A DNA stretch of 64,000 bases. It comes from Brugia malayi. Taxonomy: Eukaryota > Nematoda > Chromadorea > Rhabditida > Onchocercidae. The translations under genes and the position numbers were made by a program. The notes beneath the pieces are model-generated. The model ran no database searches and was not told the origin of the DNA. It saw nothing but the letters and a program-made list of their open reading frames with translations. Where the stretch lies: assembly GCF_000002995.4 (NCBI RefSeq), contig NW_025062479.1, positions 23,552,221 through 23,616,220 of the forward strand, given 5' to 3'. Positions 1 through 13,056 of the stretch are shown piece after piece. Position 1 is the first letter of the stretch, and each line of letters opens with the position of its first letter.

Positions 1-1190
1 AACAGATTTTCATGAAATGTTGTCAATTTTTCATATCCACAGGTAAGGCTTGACTAATTTTGATATTTTTAACCAACAATATATACTTACTAATATGTAC
101 TTAAGAGACCCTTAATTTCTTTAACATAACCGGCAAAATTCATAATTTAAAAAGGTAGTCAATTTATATCACTTTAAAGCTTTAATTCTAACTGCTTGAG
201 ACATACATCATTCTTTTTTTCTACAGAAGTTAATGATTTCGAAATTCTAAACTAGAAATTATTTGTTTTATCCTTCTTTAACAACTCTTTCGAGCTTACA
301 TGCATAACAAAGTGCTGAATAATATATACATAAATACAAAATGCATGCACTTACAAATGTGCTAGTTTAGGCTTGGATGATTTATTGAAAAATATTGAAA
401 GTGTTAGCAGAGCACAACTGGACGAATTGGAATTAAAAACACCAATGGATGGAGAACACCTAAAGGCAATCTTGTTAAATCTCAAGAGAAGTATGGACTT
501 GTTGCATTGTCGACACTTTTCATATTTCATAGTGCCGAAATATGCAAATAAGGTAATAATCATTCCTGTTCTTTCATCGGACTGAACTTTTCTAATCTAG
601 CATGAATTTTATATTTCGAGATTAACTTTGTCACATGCGTCTCGCATTAATTTTCAGAATGGTTTTGCATTACCAAATCTTGGTCAACTGGATGCGCTTC
701 TGAAACGTCTTGTAGAAATGTTGGAATCAACGAAATGCAAAGAAGTAACATCATCACTGGTAGATTTCTTCTTTGATGCCGTCGTAAACGTAAGTGAAAA
801 ACATCTTATGTTTACTATAGTTCACTATATTTTTTTTTTCTTTTTGTTGTTGTTTTTTTGAGTGAAGTCATTTGTTATCCACTTACTTATTTTTAAAAGT
901 AATTCATTTTTTAGAGCATAACAAAGCTCCGCTTTTTTTTTTTTATCGCTTTGTAAACTATTTTATTATAATATTAACTTTAAAAAAAAAAAAAAAAAGA
1001 ATTTCAGTATATAAATCAACATAGCACCAATAAAGAGATGCCGATGGCAAGAATGCTACCTCTAATTACGGACAGTTTTCATACTTTATCTCGAAATGGT
1101 TTTGATTCACCAATACAAAATATTCTTTGCTCTATTGAATTACACTCTCTTTCCATGCATGTTTTTTCACTTCCTCCCGTTCAACTGTGA
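1..1190 (+). CDS. PEX3: Peroxisomal biogenesis factor 3, C-terminal part
   Basis: 3' end of PEX3, the peroxisomal membrane protein that docks PEX19 and inserts peroxisomal membrane proteins. The gene runs off the left edge of the window. Exons seen: 1-42 (partial), 371-552, 658-789 and 1008-1190, with stop TGA at 1188-1190; donors are gtaagg, gtaata and gtaagt, and frame is kept across all three introns. About 178 residues are visible. Recognition rests on the C-terminal pattern of the family: a helix with LDALLKRLVEMLES, then a segment MPMARMLPLITDSFHTL that matches the conserved LPLAKIIPIVNGQ region of animal PEX3. The last ~30 residues diverge from vertebrate PEX3. Inference: functional gene, 5' part outside the window. 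The name is fairly secure, but the first partial exon is the weakest part of the model. Confidence 0.75.
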
Positions 1191-2497
1191 TGTTTTTTTT
1201 CTTATTTCTTTGTTTCTATTTGCTATCCTTTTCACAACTTTTGTTTTTCATAAACTGTATTGTATTGTATTGAAAGATATTCCGCCAAATTATCATTTGT
1301 TATATTCATTTGATAAAAAAATTTCAGGATAAACAACGATAAAGGAGGATTATAGGCTGCAGTATATAAGCATATACATGTGTATTCCCCAAAATTTCAT
1401 CTTATTTGTGTAGATTATCTTCATTTTATTTTCTTTTCATATAAAATCACTTAGGATTACATATCAACCAAGGACCGGTGACATTTTATTTTAACTGATG
1501 ATGATTGTTTCGAATTGAATTAAGATATGATCTACAGCTTTTTCATGTGAAAAGTAATAAGAATAGATGAACAGAGTACTTTTGTTGATGTACAAGTGAT
1601 GTGTTTTTTTTTTTTTTGGAATGATAAAATCATAATTTCAGTATGTATTCTTCTCATTTTGTCATACTTTCAGATTACAAAATATGATTAAAGGATCAAA
1701 TAAGTTACTGTTTTCCTATATTATTGAATTTTCACTACTTTACATTGGCAATCATTACATATTGTACTTGAATATTCTGTATTGTTATGTTAGCTATGCT
1801 TTTAATTAATGTAAATTTCATTTCTTTCATTGCTTTTAAGCTTCGTAAACACTATACTTATCCTTGACTTTCTGAAATGAAAATTGTATGGCCTAGATAG
1901 ACGATTTGATTTTTTATAGAAGTACTACAAGTTTAAATTTTGTGGTGTCTAAGCTCAGAAGAAATAATGTAAATAAATATTTTCGTGCCAAATTGGTAGA
2001 GTATGCTTTGAGAATAGTTGACAGAATATACTTAAGAAATGGTTGTGTAAAACAGTTATTTCGAGAATACTTGTAATTTAATTTCAAATTAATCTGAGCT
2101 ATCGATTAACGAATGTGCATTGTTATAACAATTTAGACAGTAAATGTGATAAATTGATCAGTAACTGATCAGTCTTTTGAATTGATCATTAGCTGATCAA
2201 TCGTTTTCATTTAATATATTTTTTTTTTTGCCCTTCTTAATAAATAATTTCTCACATATCTTCATTAATATTTATTACTGCTCTTTGTAAAGACATTAAA
2301 GTATCGAATCTCTTCTATATTTGGTTAAATTTATTGAAAAAAAAAAAAAAAAAATTCATTTTAAATGTATTGTTTATGATAGATGAGAAGTTTCTAGAAT
2401 ATTATCAAAAAATAAGAAAAGCATATATAAGCGAGCAAAAATTAACCTTTAGCTTCCATTGAAATTTGGATATTTAATTGTTATTCCAGTTGTGGTT
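1191..2497. other. Intergenic region, PEX3 3' flank
   Basis: Non-coding, AT-rich. Probably contains the PEX3 3' UTR; possible AATAAA signals lie at 1972-1977 and near 2240, but none is placed convincingly. A short palindromic cluster built on TGATCA sits at about 2155-2200. Several A/T homopolymers, including about 19 A at 2336-2354. No further gene seen. Confidence 0.5.
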
Positions 2498-3208
2498 ATG
2501 CTTGATGACCGAAAACTATACAAATATGCAACATATTTAAGCAAGTGTTCACGTGAGGTGCGTAAACGCTTTATCTCCATAATGTTACAAACGTTTTGAG
2601 TATGAGCTTACGTCTGTCAGTAAAAATCATTTGAATTTTTACAATAATTAAATATCATTTGTGATATTGTCGAACTTGTTGAAAAATGTATATTTCGTAC
2701 GTTCGAGTTCAATTTTACGAAAAGATTTATCCCATTTTTTTGTTGAAAAAAAAAAAAAAAAAAAAAAAACGATAATGGAAATTTCAGGCAATCGATTACG
2801 GGAAGTGTGTTGGTGAAAAAGCTGGAAAAGTAACTCATTTGGCATGTCAGCAAGAATTTTTATTATTACTAGATTGTGTAAAAAAACAGGTAGAATATGT
2901 AAATGCAAGAAAAAATTTTTCCAGTTTTATCATCATCTTTCTTTTAGCTATATGATTAATGCAACGTAACCTAATATGGCTAATTTTTTTATCTTATTTG
3001 CTTTCCAATTCTCGTTTATTTCTATAAAATCATTTGAAATTTGATTAGTTTCAAAATTTTATAGAAGATAAGCTTGAACAAATGAACAAACTTCAAGAAA
3101 TTTTGAGATTAATTGCAAAGCAATTAAGTTATTCCTAGCAGAGAGATTCTTCAAGCAATGAAATCCATATTTAACTAGACTTTACAGATCCAATCAGCTA
3201 AGAAATGA
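2498..3208 (+). CDS. NDUFAF8: Twin CX9C protein, NDUFAF8-like (complex I assembly factor)
   Basis: Small three-exon gene: 2498-2557, 2788-2889 and 3188-3208 (stop TGA 3206-3208), giving 60 residues. The protein has C-x9-C (CSREAIDYGKC), a 12-residue spacer, then C-x9-C (CQQEFLLLLDC), the twin CX9C fold of intermembrane-space and complex I proteins. The pattern with Y-G-x-C-V after the first pair and E-F before the last Cys, plus a short lysine-containing tail, matches NDUFAF8 (C17orf89), which helps NDUFAF5 in complex I assembly. Donors are gtgcgt and gtagaa, acceptors TTTCAG and TTACAG; both introns are phase 0. A possible trans-splice acceptor (TTCCAG) lies 8 nt before the ATG. The last exon adds only six residues, and its stop overlaps the UTP23 start codon. 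If intron 2 were retained the protein would instead read on for about 21 residues. Family assignment is from motif spacing, so another CX9C family remains possible. Confidence 0.68.
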
Positions 3209-4590
3209 AGGTGAAACGTTACAAACGAGCAAAACGTATCATCTCCATTTATCGACATAATTTTAATTTGGAACCACCTTACCAAGTTTTGCTTGATGGT
3301 ACTTTTGCTATGGCTGCACTACAAAATAAAATTAATTTACGAGAACAGATGCCAAAATATTTAAATGCTGTAGGCTTTTTTTTATTCGTTCATCGAAACA
3401 ATTCTTTTTGTACATGTTTGATTATTGTGTTGTTTTTCATTATTTGTTTTATTTTAGCTTTATTCTGCTGCTGCTGTTATATTACTTAAAATTACTGCTA
3501 GCAGTTTATCTAAGCATTTTGTTTCATTTATTATTGTTATAATGGATATGAAAGTTATATAATTCTCGAAATTCATTCCTATAATTTCTGAAATTTAGGA
3601 AGTTGATATACGAGTAACTAGTTGTGTGCTTAAAGAGTTGGAAAAATTGGGATCTGCATTGTATGGTGCATTGCATATTTGCAGACAATTTGATGTAAGC
3701 TTTCTTTCTTTTTCTTATTTTAGTTTTTATTTCGATTTTCTTTTCTTACTTTTGTCTTCTTTTCTTTTTTTTTTTTTTTTTTTTTTAGATTGAATTAGCT
3801 TATTTTAACTTCTCCAGAAATTTGCTGATAGAATATGTTTCAGGTTGAATCATGTCCTCATCGACCTGTTCGAACAGCAGTGGAATGCATCAAACATATG
3901 GCCCGTCGAATGAAACGTAGAACAACGTATTTCTTTGCAACACAGGTAGACAATTGTAATATTTCTGAATTTTTAGCTTATTTGAGTGAATAATCATGCT
4001 TAAATTATAGGATAATGAGCTTACGGAAGCCTTAAAACAGATTCCTGGTGTACCAATCTTGTTTATCAAATATAATGCAATTTTGATCGATAAACCGAGT
4101 GAAGTCACCATTCAGGTTAATCGTTAATTACTTTAAATTAATAAATTTTATAATTCTATCAATTATTTTTTAACTATCCACACATTTGTATACCTTTTAT
4201 AGAAATATGTTTCGAATTTGTGACTGAAGGAAAGTATTTTGTTCAAGTATCAACTAATATTTAAAATTTTTAAACCATTGGTTATTAATTTAGATATGCA
4301 AAAAAAAAAAAAAAAAAGGTATCTGAGAAAGATGGCTAAGATTTTGATTTAAATTATTTCAGGAAATCGAGAAGCCGAAAGATCAACTAACTGAAGTGAA
4401 TGAATTAAAAAAGGCAATACTTGGTGAGGATGAGAAGCCGAGACGAAAGCGAAAGCATCCAAAAGGACCAAATCCACTTTCAGTAAAGAAGAAGAAGAAA
4501 AAGATCCAAATGATCAGTATTCAGCCAGCTGCGAAAACTTCCAGGAAACGCCGTCGGAAAAAGAAGACAGAAAAAGAGGAGCAGAAGTAA
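3205..4590 (+). CDS. UTP23: rRNA-processing protein UTP23, PIN-domain family
   Basis: UTP23 acts in the small-subunit processome on early pre-rRNA cleavages in the nucleolus. Exons: 3205-3369, 3599-3694, 3844-3945, 4011-4115 and 4363-4590, all introns phase 0; 231 residues against about 249 in human. N-terminal MKVKRYKRAKR then PYQVLLDGTF (Asp31) is the family signature, followed by INLREQMPKYL. A Cys/His cluster around residues 80-92 (HICRQF, ESCPHRP) fits the UTP23 zinc finger. The C-terminus from about residue 180 is strongly basic, with runs of K and R, as expected for nucleolar localisation and RNA binding. The start is fixed by homology: family members begin exactly here. The splice acceptor TTTACAG ends at 3187, so an SL-trans-spliced mRNA would have a 17-nt leader after the SL. 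The ATG overlaps the stop of the upstream small gene. Confidence 0.92.
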
Positions 4591-4647
4591 ATACTTAAGC
4601 CTTTAAACAGTTGTGGTGTAAACTTTTGTATTGCTCTTTTGTTTCAA

Positions 4648-4653
4648 AATAAA
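4648..4653 (+). terminator. Poly(A) signal AATAAA of UTP23
   Basis: Canonical AATAAA 58 nt after the UTP23 stop codon. Confidence 0.55.
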
Positions 4654-5305
4654 CTTTTTACAGTGCAGTTCTCTTCGCAGTTTTACACCACTCACTTCTC
4701 CCATTTTTCTCCCATGTCAAATGTCACTTTTTCAAATTTATCATCCATTAAGATACTTGGTAAGTGAAAGATGAACTTGAACTTTAGTTAAATAAAATTT
4801 ATCCACATATTGTGTTATGTAAATTTTCTTTTTTTTTTTTTTTTTCTCTATAGATCTTTTTTTTTTTCTCTATAGATCTCTTTATTCATATTCCTTTTAT
4901 CCATTGGTGGTTATGGCTTTTTTTTTTGAAAAAAGTTAAAAAAAACATAAGTGAAATCACTTTGGTAAATGAAAACTATCCAAACCTGAGCGCATGAACT
5001 GAGACAATGAATGATTATTACCTGATGAGACAAACTTACAGCTCAAGATAATTCAAGCTTAATTTGTTTTATGTTAGCTGGACGATTCAATTCTTCATGG
5101 CATTATCATGAAATAAAATGTTGGTAATTGTTATTCAGGAAATTTTTCATTGCATACTCAGCCATTTATGTTAATCCGGATTGAACTGCTAGAAGTTTTC
5201 AACTAATTTTTCTGTTTATTTAAGGAAGAATTTTTGAAAATATTTGTATTAGAGTTAATTTTGAAGTGAAAACACAAATTACTGATATTGGAATCTCTCT
5301 TTCTT

Positions 5306-5336
<31 letters not shown>

Positions 5337-7439
5337 ACCTAACAATTTTTCGATGAAATTAATAGAGCTAATTAATCATTAATTATTTCAATCAATCGAT
5401 TTTTCTCTCCTAAATTTACACTTGTCTTTTATATAATTATAGAAGATAATGAAATGGAAAAAATATGTTTCAGTTTTTCTTTTTCTTTTTTTTTTTTGAA
5501 TATTATCTATTCAGGAAATATATAAAATTATATTATTGATTTGCTCAGAACAAAATTAGATTAGCTAAATATTTTAATTTCTTTTTTTCAAATTTAAATT
5601 AATCCCTTCCTTCACTCATTCACTCATTCATTCATTCATTCATTCATTTTATCGAATAATTCTGTTGTATATCATTAAAATAATTTCTCAATGATGGGAC
5701 AATAGCGCCCTTAACTGCTTAGCTTCCCTCTTTAATTCATTCAAATAACAATGATTGGATCCTTCTCTCTCCCTCTCTCTCTCCCTCTCCCTCTCTCTCT
5801 CCCTCTGTCTCTCCCTCTCTCTCTCTCTCTAATGATATGTATGATTCATTGTATACCGAACACAACGATAATATGTAGGTACTTTTTAAATGATATCGTA
5901 GGATTGATTGCTTATCAAATTAATAGCTTTAATTAATAGCTTTTATTGATTAGCCATTATATTTGCAAAAAAAAAAAAAAAAATTTTGTTTGTTTGTTTG
6001 TTTGTTTGTTTATTTTGTTACAATTTATGAATTTATTTATTTTCATTGCTTTCTCTTTTTTTTTCTTTTTTTTTGCACTGAAATTTGTATAATTTAATTA
6101 TTACAATGAAATTTATTTATTAAATAATATAAACAATTATTGCAATTTTTTATTATTTCTTTTTATAATATTAATTTGTTAAAAATGAAAAAATTAATTC
6201 ATTTTGTTTAAATAAAACATAAAAGTTTTAATTTTCTCTCTTTTTTTTTTCTTTGTTTCATTTTCAAATTCTAATTTTTTTTTTTTTTTATTTTATTCCT
6301 TAATTCTAAATTTCATTTTATCTACCTTTTGTGTGAATTCTGATATATTTTAGTTTGTTAAAGTGAAAATTAATTAAGATACAAAAAAGAAAATATGAAA
6401 TATACTCTAATTAATATATTAAAATTATTGTTTGTATTGTTATTATTTATTTATTTATTATTATTATTTATTTATTTATTATTATTATTTATTATTATTA
6501 TTATTATTGTTGTTATTGTTGTTATTATTATCATTTTTATTATTATTATTGTTCAAATTAATTTTATTTTTTTGCACATTCATCCCCAATTTTAGAGTTA
6601 AATTTCAAATTTGAAATAATTTAATCGATAAATGTTAAAATTTTAACCATTTTATTCTAAAATTGTTGGCATCGAGCAATCAATGATTATTGTGCAGTGT
6701 TGAATAAAAAAATCCGTTTTAGTTCTAATTTTTTGAAATTTACTATTTAAATTCATTTCGGTAATTTTATAAATTTTCAAATATTTCTTCTCTGTTAATT
6801 TCAAAAAAAATTTTCAGAGATAAAACAAAAGTAATAATTAATATATTTTGAACAATAATAATAATAAAAATGATAGTAATAACAACAATAATAATAATAA
6901 TAATGTTAATTTTATAAATTTATCATTGTTAATGAAATATTATTATTGTTAATGCTCTATCTATCACATATTATTTTAAGTGAAAACAAAACAAAACAAA
7001 GAAAAAAAAAATTATTAAATTATTTATTGCTGAAAAAATGTTTATCCAATAAATAATTTGTATTAAAAAAGTTGATAAAGTGATAATATGTTATCAATTT
7101 TTTTCATTAAATTACATTTTGCTAAATATTTAGCTAATATTTATTATTGTCTATAAAAAAAAAGCATGCATAATAGCTATAATAAGGTTTAAATTTTCAT
7201 TTTTTTTTTTTTCATAATTTAAATTTGATTTAACTAAAAGATAAATTCAATGATTAAATCACCGTTCACATCCAATATGTTTCAGTATAAAGAAAAAAAA
7301 AAAACTGTTATCATAGTTTTTGTTAATTATTTTTTTCAATTAAATTTCATATTTTAAAAGAAATGTTACATTTATCAAAAATTTCACTGTCTTCTCAAAT
7401 GATAACAAATCATTATAAATTAAATGTTTTCATAAATTA

Positions 7440-7985
7440 TAAATAATTCTCCCTTATCATCATCCTCTCCTATCATCCTCTCTTATCATCACCCTCTCTT
7501 ATCATCATTCTCTCTTATCATCATCTTCTCCTATCATCACCCTCTCTCATCATCATCTTCTCTTATCATCATTCTCTCTTATCATCATCTTCTCTTATCA
7601 TCATCTTCTCTTATCATCATCTTCTCTTATCATCATTCTCTCCTATCATCATCTTCTCTTATCATCACCCTCTCTTATCATCATTTTCTCTTATCATCAT
7701 CTTCTCTTATCATCACCCTCTCTTATCATCATTCTTTCTTATCATCACCCTCTCTTATCATCATTCTCTCTTATCATCACCCTCTCTTATCATTCTCTCT
7801 TATCATCACCCTCTCTTATCATCATCTTCTCTTATCATCATCTTCTCTTATCATCACCCTCTCTTATCATCTTCTCTTATCATCACCCTTTCTTATCATC
7901 ATTCTCTCTTATCATCACCCTCTCTTATCATCATCTCTTATCATCACCCTCTCTTATCATCATCTTCTCTTATCATCATCCTCCC
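7440..7985. repeat. Minisatellite, TCTTATCATCATC-type units
   Basis: About 540 bp of imperfect 13-16 bp units combining TCTTATCATCATC with variants ending in ACCC or ATTC. Strongly pyrimidine-biased on the + strand. Variants alternate rather than forming blocks. Confidence 0.9.
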
Positions 7986-10012
7986 TTGTCATTCACCATT
8001 TATCACTCTAAGTTGTTAATGATTAACAGCTGTAATCCATCATTCATCACAAGAAATAAGTGACTATCAGTTGTTACTTATCTTTTCATTCTTAACTCTT
8101 AACTCTTAACTTAATGTTTACTATTTAAATTTTAATCATGTAAAATTTTGAAAACATCTAGCAATCTTTTATAAAAGAATTATGGAATTAAAAAGTTAAA
8201 AAAAAAAAAAAAAAAAACAAAAAGTTGAAATGATTATAATATAATAATAATTTTATTTACTCTCACTATCAAATTTAATAATTAATCAATCAATCAATCC
8301 TTAATGTATTGAAATATAAATTAAATTTTTATCGCTTTATTATTATTTTTAATAAAAAAAAAACATTTGTTAAAGATGAAAATTATCTAAATTACCTAAA
8401 GATTATTTACTAATTATCTAAAAAATTACCAAGTAATTGAAAACTTTTTACTGATCAGTTTTTTTTTTTTTTTTTTTATTTTTGTTTTTTCTATCATTTA
8501 AGAAAAAAGAAAAATTTAATCACTTTAATTTTGAGAATATTTGAAATTTATGTATATTTTATAAATAAAATTTGAATACTATCTGAACAAAATGATAATT
8601 AAATTTGAATAAAATGAATATGATAATTAGACTAAAATTCGAATAAAATAAAATGATAATTAAACTAAAATAATAAAATTTGAATACGAAAATGATAATT
8701 AATTAGACTAAAATCTATCTAATAAATTTTAATTACTTTCTTAAAATTTTAAAAAATTTATACTTTAAAATGAAAGTACCAATATGCTAATTCCCCTTCT
8801 TTTAATATATATACCTTTATTCTTTTCACTTAAAAAAAAAAAAAAACAAAGATAACTTTCATTCTTCTTCCACCTCTTTCTCTCTCTCTCCCTCTCTCTC
8901 TCTCCCTCTCTCTCTGTGTTTGTGTCTTTCATTCTTTCTTCCACTCCCTTTCAAAGACTAAAATTTCAACGATAATTGAATTTATTTCTTCTTGTATAAT
9001 GAATAATCTTCTTTGTCATAATTTTTTTTTTTTTGCTAAAAGATCTTTCTTTTTTTCTCTCTCTCTCTCTCTTTTTCAAAATTTTAATTTAATTCGATTA
9101 AATTAAATTCAATTTATTTTCATTACATTCATTCATTTTTTCTTATGAATATAATCAAATTGAATTGAATTCATTAAATTTAATAATCATTTCAAAATTA
9201 ATATTTTCCAATAGAGAGAGAGAGAGAGAGAGATTTTTGCAGATTATAATTTAAAAAAATTTTTTCATCTATACATCTAAAAAATAACTAGTCATTTTTT
9301 CTCTTCTACCAATTTAAAATTTTCAAGTTTATTTAAATGCGCATTTAGACAGCATCTTTGTTGATTCAGGTCATTTGCGCACCATTTACTTTAATTTTCA
9401 ATTATAATAAACTGATAATTTCGTACTTTGAAGATAAAAAAATTTTATTATGCTATGAAAATTTTGTTTCTTCTTTTTTCGAAATAAAATTGATTGAAAT
9501 TTTTATGATTATATTAAATTTATTAATTTCGTAAAAATTTCATTTTTTTTTTTTCTTTCTTTTCACTTTTAATTATGATTTTTTTTTATCAGAATGGCAT
9601 TTAATATTTAATTAAATTTTTTTTTGGTCAATGTTTAGGTGATCAATTCGATCAAAACTTTTTAACCCTTTCCTCTTTTAATCATTTAATCAGTTTAATC
9701 AATTTATGATAATACTATCATCAACTGCTAACATTTTATTTTTAAAATAATTACTGCTTAAAAAGTAGAAATTCCAATTAGAAATGAACTAAATATTATC
9801 AAAGATATGTAATCTGATTTTTCTTTCTTTTTTTTTTTTTTTGTCATAGCAAAGTTATTTCTTATTAGTCTAATTATTTCGTCTTTTTGAAAAGAAGTAA
9901 AATAAAGTGAAGGATTGAAATTAGTTTTAAAATTGTTTGCTTCATTTGACAAATAATAATGAAAGAAGAAAAATATGTGAGGAAAGAAAAAATAGAATTA
10001 TATCTTTAAATA

Positions 10013-10020
<8 letters not shown>

Positions 10021-10070
<50 letters not shown>
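10021..10070. repeat. T50 homopolymer
   Basis: Uninterrupted run of 50 T, the longest in the window. Other runs of roughly 30-40 T are near 12511-12543 and 13011-13050. Exact lengths may be affected by sequencing. Confidence 0.9.
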
Positions 10071-10073
<3 letters not shown>

Positions 10074-10077
10074 GTAA

Positions 10078-10395
10078 ATTATATTTATTTTTGTATAAAT
10101 TATAAAATTTTGTAAATTCTCATTCAAAAATTATAAAAATTTTGTATAAATTATTTTATACAATTTGTGAATTTTTTTTTTTGTTATTTTATAAAAATTT
10201 TATTTATTTTTTATAAATTATAAAATTTATAAATTTTCATTCAAAAATTATAAAAATTTTGTATAAATTATTTTATACAATTTGTGAATTTTTTTTTTTT
10301 TGTTATTTTATAAAATTTTATTTATTTTTGTATAAATTATAAAATTTTGTAAATTTTCATTCAAAAATTATAAAAATTTTAAATTTTTATAAAAA
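10078..10395. repeat. Tandem repeat, about 120 bp unit
   Basis: About 2.6 copies of an AT-only unit containing TATAAAATTTTGTAAATT and TTATACAATTTGTGAATT, ending in a T run. Confidence 0.75.
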
Positions 10396-10905
10396 TTATG
10401 AAAAGAAAAAAAAAAAATGATTGATGTAAATTTCGATCGAATTTACTTGTAAGAAGGACACTTTTTCTCTTTTTTTTTTTTTTTTGTCACTGTTGGATAT
10501 CTTTTTGTTATGGTTCTTTCATTTAAAGCAAAGCCATTAATTTCATTGTCCTCAAAATTTAGTTATTTAAATTAATTTAAAAAAAAAAAAAAAAGTTAAA
10601 ATATTTTTTTTTCTTTTTAATTTATTTTTTTAAATCTTTTTTCTTCTATTTATCAAATATAATCATTTTGTTCTTTTTTTTTTTTTTTTTCCAATATTTT
10701 AATATTTTTTAATTTCATTTCGAATTCTTTTTTTTTTTTTAATATTTCATTTTATTGTTTCTAATTTTTGATTGCAATATTTTGGTAGTTAATTGTAAAT
10801 GTTTCAATAATTGCATAATTTTATTCATAAAAATTTAAATCAAAATATATTATGCAATGTTATGTTGTAAATATGTATTTTAAATTAAAATTAAATAATA
10901 ACTAA

Positions 10906-11180
10906 TTTACAATATTTAATTCTATACCATAATTAAGTAATTCTATTTGTTGTTAGTAATAATTAGAATAATTGTAACAATAATTATTTCAAATTAATAA
11001 ATAAGTAATTTTCAGTATTCAATTCTATATTATATCATAATTAAATAATTTTATTTATTGCCGGTAATAATTTAGATAATTGTAACAATATTTATTTCAA
11101 ATCAATAAATAAGTAATTTTCAGTATTCAATTCTATACTATATCATAAATAATTTTATTTAATTGTTAGTAGTAATTTAA
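10906..11180. repeat. Tandem repeat, about 110 bp unit
   Basis: About 2.5 copies sharing AATAAGTAATTTTCAGTATTC, the TTCTATA..ATATCATAA block and AATAATTGTAACAATA. The internal TTTTCAG copies look like splice acceptors, but no exon follows. Confidence 0.7.
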
Positions 11181-11927
11181 ATAATTACTTTCAATTTATG
11201 CGCATCCTAAATTAAATTAATAGGTTTCTTTTGAAAGTACCATTCATATAATTGATTGAAAAACAAATTTGATAGTTCATATAGCTAAGATAAAATTAAT
11301 GCATTGTTGTAGTAATACTAAAGTTATTCATAAATTTACTAATGTTTAAATAAAAATAATAGTATTAATAATTCAAAATTTGTATAGCAATTAATTTAAT
11401 TAGTTAATTAAAATTTTTCAAATGATTTAAATGAATAGATTAATTGATTAATTTAAATGTTTGATCTGATAAATTTTTATTGATAAATCCTAAAATACAT
11501 AGTAACAGTAATCATTTAATTATTTTCATTTTTCTTTCCTTCCTTTTTTTTTTTAATTTAATAATTTAAATGATAGAAAAAAAATGATTATTTCACTTTT
11601 CGTAAATGATTATTTGTCATTTTTAAAAAAAAACAAAAAAAACCTAAAATACTAAAATTGAATCCACTGTGTTATTTCAGGTTATCATACAATAATATTT
11701 TTTATCATTTATCTATATTTTTAGTCGAAAAAAATTTTTTTTTTAAAAAAAACATTAATACTATTTTAATAGTTTTTAAATTGTTAATTTTCAATTTAAA
11801 AATTTTTAAAAATATTTGATTTTTATCATTTTTTTTTTAGGAAGAAAATTAATGTTAGGAATTATAATTTTATTAATAACCATTGGATTAAAAGCCATTG
11901 GATTGAAATATTTGAAAGCAATATGAA

Positions 11928-12509
11928 ATGAAGTGGTCATTATCATTATCATTATCATTATCACTAATCATTTTACAATTATTATTTTTCAATCATTTGG
12001 TACATTCAATGATCAATTTATTCATTTCAAAAACAGAAATGATTCGAACTTTAGGTAAAAAAAAAAAAATTAAAAAATTTTTAAGATTTAATTTTTTCAT
12101 TTGTTGTTTATTTATTTTTTATAACTAATTTTTATCATTTATTTCATATTTTTTTATTAATTAAATATAAGAATGAAAGAATTTTTTTTTTTTTTTGTTT
12201 TTTCAAAAAACTAATTTGTTCCAATCAATATTTACTGTTAAAATTTTATATATTATAAAATAAAATATGATCGAATTCTAGGTTTGGATGTGCAATTGAA
12301 TTATATTGAAAATGGTTTTGTCAATTTATATTCTGTTAAATTTCCTTATCGAATTAACAGTAGCATTTCTTATGTGCAATTTTCATGGAATACAAAAGTT
12401 GTTAATCGATCGGCTAGTTTTATTTTGAATTTATATTACTTTAAAATTAGTATTATAATTTAAAAAATTAAAAAAAAAAAACACAAAATGCATAAATAAT
12501 CATAGTATG

Positions 12510-12548
<39 letters not shown>

Positions 12549-13009
12549 GATATTTTTAAAAATATTTAACACTTAAATTATCATAATTAAAAGTTCTTAA
12601 TCGATCAGCTAGTTTTATTTTGAATTTATATTACTTTAAAATTAGTATTATAGTTCGAAGAATTAAAAAAAACAGAATGCATAAGCAATCATAGTATGTT
12701 TTTTTTTTTGATAAGCAATTTGTATTCTTTAAATTTTTTCATTTTTTTTTAAATTGATATTTTTAAAAATATCTAATACTTAAATTATCATAATTTTAAA
12801 ATAAAATAAATACAATTATCTGTTTACTTAACTATTTCTAATCTTTTTGATTATTTCAAAAAAAAATATATATAAATATTATTTTTATTATAGGTGCATT
12901 ATACAATACGAATAATAACATATGACAATAGTGTGACACCATTACTTCGAATACCGTCCACTGGAAAAGTTCCATTAAAAATAGAAAGTTAGTTTTATTT
13001 TCATCTTTT

Positions 13010-13056
<47 letters not shown>

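Larger units (their letters stand above)
4654..11927. other. 7 kb gene-poor, low-complexity region
   Basis: No exon or RNA gene could be supported here. The open frames present are simple-repeat translations. Content includes (CT)n at about 5303-5334 and 5762-5831, (CATT)n near 5615-5648, (TGTT)n near 5985-6010, AT-rich trinucleotide stretches (6440-6550), the TCTTATCATCATC minisatellite (7440-7985), (CT)n near 8876-8918 and 9055-9070, (GA)n near 9215-9232, a T50 homopolymer (10021-10070) and two longer tandem repeats (10078-10395, 10906-11180). Confidence 0.7.

Noticed and set aside
2157..2200. TGATCA palindromes as a mobile-element end
   Set aside because: Short, not paired with a distant inverted copy, and no transposase-like frame nearby.
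6395..6614. Hydrophobic open frames that look like membrane peptides
   Set aside because: They translate TTA/ATT trinucleotide repeats.
7440..7985. Possible CRISPR-like array
   Set aside because: Units of 13-16 bp follow each other directly without unique spacers; a simple minisatellite in a eukaryote.
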